A stretch of 12,413 nucleotides of DNA from contig NW_003148307.1 in assembly GCF_000003605.2 (NCBI RefSeq), positions 10,772 through 23,184 on the forward strand. The letters run 5' to 3'. The DNA is from Saccoglossus kowalevskii (Eukaryota > Hemichordata > Enteropneusta > Harrimaniidae). Below, piece after piece: positions 8,119 through 12,413 of this stretch (its first letter is position 1; each line of letters begins with the position of its first letter). The notes beneath the pieces are model-generated. The model was given only the letters and a program-made list of their open reading frames with translations, had not been told where the DNA came from and did no database searches. The position numbers were made by a program, and so were the translations under genes.

Positions 8119-8439
8119 CTATTAGAAGTGCATAGTGCACTATTGAAAAAAAGGAAAGCATTACTAATCAATGAATGATTGTGTTTTGATTCAATTGAGA
8201 TATCATTTCTGTTAACATCAATGGCGATATCACATTAAGGGTTAACAGGAACTCTTTCTATACATGTATTGTTGACCTGAAAACAGTAGTAACAAGTTAT
8301 AAGATACCTAACACTAGAGGGCATAATCATTACTATGTTCATAAAAATGATAATGTTTTTCTGCATATAGTCCTCGTGTACAAAGTCGTTGACAGCTGAC
8401 TAGTCACTGGTATTGGTATTGGAGATGCACTTCTAATAG
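8119..8439. mobile_element. Possible MITE with 15-bp terminal inverted repeats
   Basis: CTATTAGAAGTGCAT (8119-8133) is exactly repeated in inverse orientation at 8425-8439 (ATGCACTTCTAATAG). The match extends outward over TTGC after a one-base indel. A small hairpin AGTGCA-TAG-TGCACT overlaps the left arm. The enclosed 291 bp has no coding signal. No clear target duplication is seen, so this could be a MITE with decayed flanks or a chance inverted repeat. Confidence 0.4.
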
Positions 8440-8556
8440 AGCAAATGTAGTACTCTGAACTTGTGCTGGTTTTGTCATGCTTCGTATCTGTGTCTGAATG
8501 TTTACATGAGAAGTCTATTTGGTAAAGAAATTGTATATGTATATTTCTAGATCAAT

Positions 8557-8562
8557 AATAAA
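8557..8562 (+). terminator. AATAAA followed by GT-rich sequence, doubtful poly(A) site
   Basis: AATAAA is followed by TTGTTTTGTTTATG (from 8587) and the GT microsatellite. Sequence context is good, but no upstream coding exon nearby supports a transcript ending here. Confidence 0.15.
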
Positions 8563-8605
8563 TGCACTAATTTTGAAATTACATAATTGTTTTGTTTATG
8601 ACTTA

Positions 8606-8625
8606 TGTGTGTGAAGCACACAATG

Positions 8626-8669
<44 letters not shown>

Positions 8670-9060
8670 AATGATATCTCAAAAACCAAGTATCAAATTT
8701 AATGAATTTTGTACATAAATGCTCTGGGATAATGCTCAGACCTGATTAGTTATTTTGTTGAAATCTGTGCATATTAATTACCTAATTTGGATTTTAATTA
8801 CCAAATTTCAAGCATTTTCACTTGCTTTTTATGTATCATTTTACAGATTTCAACGAAACTTGGTACATAGATGTTCTGGGAAAATTCAGAGCTGATTAGT
8901 TTCGGGTTGAAATCTAAATTTTAAGCATTTGCACTTGTTTCTCAGGTACCAGAAAACAGATTTTAATGAAACATAGATGCTCTTAGATAATGTGCAGACC
9001 TGATTAGTTTTTAGTTGAAATTAATATTATATAACTAATGTTTCAGATGACTATATATGG
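8606..9060. mobile_element. GT-headed tandem-repeat element (second copy of the family at 1569-1800)
   Basis: A stem-loop TGTGTG-AAG-CACACA (8608-8622) is followed by (GT)19. Three diverged tandem units follow, marked by GACCTGATTAG at 8739, GAGCTGATTAG at 8889 and GACCTGATTAG at 8997 (spacing 150 and 108 bp). Each unit has a TACATARATGYTCT block before the marker and GTTGAAAT after it. The first unit matches the intron copy at 1683-1736. The layout of hairpin, simple repeat and tandem units mirrors the element at 2251-2950 read in the opposite direction. No protein is encoded. The right border is approximate. Confidence 0.7.
8629..8666. repeat. (GT)19 microsatellite
   Basis: An uninterrupted 38-nt GT dinucleotide run forms the head of the tandem-repeat element. 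It is likely polymorphic in length. Confidence 0.98.
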
Positions 9061-9462
9061 TAATGGAACTTTGATAATATGCATAACTAATATCTTAAGT
9101 ACAGTTGAATATAGGGGCATGACATATGACCAAAATATCAAGTCATCATATATGGTTATTTGTTCATTAAATATTTGTAATGTTTAAACCGTAGCAACTT
9201 GGAACCAACCTGATCCTGGCTTACAGTTACGTTTTTTAAAATGCTGTATTTTCTCTTAACAGAAGCATATGTGTTAACTTTAAATACCAGTATATGGTAA
9301 ATACAGTGTTCTTTATTTGTACTTCATGCCTCCAATACCTTTAGCACACAAGAGTTCTTTCTAAGATTTCTTTGATTGGGGGTCGTCGATGGATTAGATT
9401 GAGTCCAAATCTGAAACTGTATACAAGCAAGGGAATGGTGGGTAATCATTAGACTGCTATTA
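9061..9462. other. Non-coding stretch
   Basis: AT-rich sequence with no gene, inverted repeat or tandem structure that I can support. A weak GGAACCAACCT match (9201) to 8070 is too short to interpret. Confidence 0.5.
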
Positions 9463-10262
9463 AACAAGTCATTGAAAATGACACAGTCCCCGTTAAATTT
9501 TGGAAAGTTCTCTTTGTGCTCGTCATATTAAAGCGGAGGGGTTGTCGCGAGCGTGTCCTTGAAACTTGAGTTCCAAGTGGCGTATACAACAGATTTATTT
9601 ATTTGTTTATTTACATCAAAACACAAGTTCATTGTAGTAGTAATATGGCCAAAAATAAAAACAGCCATTATTCGGCCATCTTTGATCTGATTATGAAACA
9701 CACTGATATGTATGATGTATGTGTACCGGTACATAAATTGTGGAAATATAGCAGTAAGGCCAAAAAGTCAGATGGCTGTCAATCGGCCATCCTTGACCAG
9801 ATTTTGAAACAAATTGTCATGGACATGCATCCTAACATGAATAAAGTACATGTATGTGCCAAATTTGAATGAAAACTGACAGAGCATGTCCAAGATACCG
9901 CATAAAAAAACAACAAGATGCCTGCTAGTCGACCATCTTTGATCCAATTGCGAAATAAATAGTCATGGACATGTATCCTAACATGTATAATCTATGTACC
10001 AAGTTTGAATGACAACTGACAAAGCATGTCCAAAATACAACATTTTCAAAAAACAAGATGGCAGCCAGTCGGCCATTTTGAATCGAATCGCTAAACCACT
10101 GCATGTGCATATGTCCCACATAAGGTACTAGGCACATGCAAAGAATGAACGGAATCGGTCCACAGGATTCTGAAATATGACTCTGAACGGACGCACAGAC
10201 GCACGGACGGAGACCGAATTACAAGTCCCCGTTTTCGGACTTCGTTCGAACAGGGACTAATA
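9463..10262 (-). mobile_element. GTCCG-rich non-autonomous element, copy 2 with expanded tandem array
   Basis: This is inverted relative to the copy at 3729-4151. The left end AACAAGTCATTGAAAATGAC (9463-9482), with a small hairpin, continues into ACAGTCCCCGTT. The right end has an ACGGACGCACAGACGCACGG tract (about 10187-10210), AGTCCCCGTTTTCGGACT and a closing AGGGACTAAT (10253-10262). In between lie four degenerate tandem units marked by CGGCCAT or CGACCAT at 9673, 9784, 9930 and 10070 (spacing 111, 146, 140 bp). Units share GTCATGGACATG.ATCCTAAC and GCATGTCCAA blocks. Open frames at 9528-9734, 9603-9872 and 9925-10137 are products of the array. Sequence at 9525 resembling the element at 3176 may be a nested insertion. 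Confidence 0.85.
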
Positions 10263-12413
10263 AATTGTAATTATTTGTTACTGTAATTAATACAATTAGT
10301 TGGTTATAGTTAGATAATTGTCTAACATAAATTTACATCATTTTCACTTTACCATGCTGAAGTCAACAGCTAGTAGATTTGGCAGAATGAGCATGGCAGG
10401 GATCAAGTGATCTGGTATCCAATATTGTATCAGAATTAGAACCAACTGTTAAGACAGTGCTTCAGTGTAATCTTTCTGAGGTTGATTAAGAAACTATTCC
10501 AAACTAAGTTTCTCCTAAATCGTCTTATGTACTGTATATACATTATAAATTCACCCTCCCATGCCAGCGACTTGTATTTCAGATTAAAACAACCACATAG
10601 GCGTCCATCTCAGTGTTTACATCTGACTCCCACTCCATAAACTTTTGTAGGGATTCAGTGTGAGTAATGTTCTAATCCTGTATGGGTTTTCTAATGCATG
10701 GAACCCATTCCGATCTGAATATGTTTGTTAGTCTGTCACAGGGGTTTATATTTCCAGGGCTCCTCATCTCAGGCCCAGTGCAGTCAGTTACTTGTTTCTG
10801 GCAACAGTTACCTCTGGAATACGTGTGACCCTTGTTACACAGGATGAGTTCGCTTGCAGTGGGGTCAAAAATCAATATGACGGTTACATTGATAATTGCG
10901 AATTGCGTCGTCCTCGCTTAAAAACTCGTCCATTTGACATATTTCCACAAAACTGTCTAAAATACATTTGTACGGTGCCAGGACTTACTATCACATTTTG
11001 TGAAAAGATAAAGATATTGCAAAATGTATAGCAAATATGACACGACTTGCCATAGTTTCATAACCAGCGTAGTGGTAACGGGCATTATGATTATACGTGA
11101 AAGATTCAACAATTACAAATGTTCCTGCTTTTCAATGTTAGATTTTACGAAGCTGAAAGATTCACTGTGCTTTTATTACTTAGTATTTGATTAGAAGAAA
11201 TATAGCCAAGTGACATTCTAAAAATGCTTCTTATATATATATTGTTCTCTGAGTATATACAAGAATATACAAGTAATGTAAAGACAATTAAACAGTACTG
11301 CCTCTATTTTGAGAGAAATGCGAAAACAAATGATTACAAGCAGTGTGCGAATTTCAGTTAGTAAACTGTGATTAAATAATCTTAAATTGATTTGACAGGT
11401 GAGTGTAATACAGAATTAACCAAATAAATTAGAAAATGAAATATATTTTGTATCAATCTATTGGTTATGTATTGATAAAATTCTGCAAAAATAGTTACTC
11501 CGTCTCACACCCTGTGCGTGCACCCGCTTACGGTGGAAATTGAATATACTTTCTTCTTTACAAAGAATTCTGAAATAGTTAGTTGGCTGATTGTCACTAC
11601 TCGTGTCAGTTTGATTTTTGAAAGTCATAAATATTTACTACGAGATTTTGAGCAGCTCTTTAGTGGGAATCCTAAATAAATCACGATTTTGAAGGACTTT
11701 CTGCAGTAATCCAAGAAGTTATTTGTTACTGAACACATACCATCCGAGGGTGCTATACAACCACTGCGTGATATTTAGTCGCCATGATGATCCCACAATT
11801 GAAAGCAGTTATTATAGTGCTGTTTGCAAAATAATGTATGCCATTCAATCCACCAGGAAATGTAAAATGAAATAAATAAAAGCTGCTCGAACAGATAAAT
11901 ATTATATACAGTTGATAATATTTGGTACAAAGAAGAGCCTTAGCCTGAAACGTCTAACTATTTTGAAGAGTTACTTAGATGCAAATGGAGTTTCTTTGTA
12001 TAAATTCTGCGCCCTCACAGGCGATATTTGATCCGTCCATCCGTCCTATGTTTTAGAGTCGTAGTTGCATTAGCGATATGTTTATTTTGTTCCTGCACTG
12101 ACACATTTCTAAATATTTCGTTTATTGCGCATATAAATAAAGCAACCAATCTATAAATCTGATGAATCCTTTTGTAATATTTTATTAGACGCATAAAATC
12201 CTTAGGAAAGGATAAAAAGGGTCTTACAGAAAGAAAAGAAAAGAAAAAAACCTATTTGCAGCCAGAAAATTTGCAGCCAGTGGTGAATACGGAATATAGA
12301 ATGAACACAAAATGTAGCCTAATACACTGATAGTTGTTGCTGTTTTGTTCCATAGCTGTCTTTTAAGAAGACAGCTAAGGCTGGTGCTAGAGTATGGTTT
12401 CCCATAATCAATA
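10263..12413. other. Non-coding 2.1 kb with little structure
   Basis: No gene is supported. Overlapping open frames at 10672-10875 (minus) and 10792-11031 (plus) show no complete domain; a weak sushi-like cysteine pattern on the plus strand is discussed as a finding. CCGTCCATCCGTCC (about 12033-12046) may be a fragment of a GTCCG-type repeat. A purine run of AAAGA units lies at 12229-12250. A 12-bp direct repeat ATTTGCAGCCAG occurs at 12254-12265 and 12269-12280. Confidence 0.5.
12353..12377. repeat. Perfect 10-bp stem-loop
   Basis: TAGCTGTCTT (12353-12362) pairs exactly with AAGACAGCTA (12368-12377) across TTAAG. It does not match the histone 3' stem-loop. It may be an element end or chance, and the window ends 36 bases later. 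Confidence 0.85.

Noticed and set aside
9603-9872. 89-codon open frame, plus strand
   Set aside because: Lies wholly inside the degenerate tandem array of the element at 9463-10262.
10672-10875. Minus-strand open frame with several cysteines
   Set aside because: Cysteine spacing fits no family I recognise; it overlaps a plus-strand pattern that is itself weak.
11935-11965. GAGCCTTAGCCTGAAACGTC, reminiscent of the CGAAACGTC motifs near some retroelement ends
   Set aside because: Too short and no adjacent reverse-transcriptase or endonuclease coding remnants.
1-12413. CRISPR arrays, bacterial operons, tRNA and rRNA genes
   Set aside because: The repeats are transposon-type or minisatellite, the gene is spliced, and no tRNA A/B box pair or rRNA-like sequence was found by eye.

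Overview
The window is AT-rich eukaryotic DNA, most likely from a marine invertebrate (invertebrate deuterostome or lophotrochozoan; the sequence does not settle which). The evidence is spliced exons with GT..AG borders, long introns, AATAAA signals, a (GT)19 microsatellite, several TACATGTA palindromes, and a dense load of small non-autonomous transposons and of repeats ending in CGGACG-rich tracts.

One protein-coding gene is supported, on the + strand: the 3' end of a type I membrane protein gene. A short juxtamembrane exon (825-870, less certain), a transmembrane exon (2069-2205) and a terminal cytoplasmic exon (4305-4445, stop 4443-4445) join in one compatible reading frame. The ectodomain exons lie left of the window. 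The segment just inside the membrane (NPTSRPGLFLIS) resembles what I recall of plexin-domain-containing (PLXDC/TEM7-type) proteins; that family call is tentative. A long AT-rich 3' UTR follows, with candidate poly(A) signals at 5265, 5642 and 6500.

The rest is repeats. From left to right: a 28-bp minisatellite at the window edge (1-103); a repeat copy in the first intron (about 1569-1800); an element with a ~157-bp tandem array in the second intron (2251-2950); a small TTAA-flanked element (3176-3321) beside a perfect 40-nt palindrome (3329-3368); a GTCCG-rich element (3729-4151); a PIF/Harbinger-type MITE (5810-6216, TSD TTA, 52-bp TIRs); a piggyBac-type MITE (6642-6870, TSD TTAA); a possible third MITE (8119-8439); a (GT)19-headed tandem repeat element (8606-9060); and a larger, inverted second copy of the GTCCG-rich element (9463-10262). 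The last 2.1 kb shows little structure.

The main pattern is that three families unrelated in sequence share one plan: a terminal stem-loop, a short simple-sequence tract, then a tandem array of ~110-160-bp units. That plan recalls bivalve 'pearl' elements and Helentron-associated non-autonomous elements. I see no operon, CRISPR array, tRNA, rRNA, or autonomous transposase or reverse transcriptase gene.
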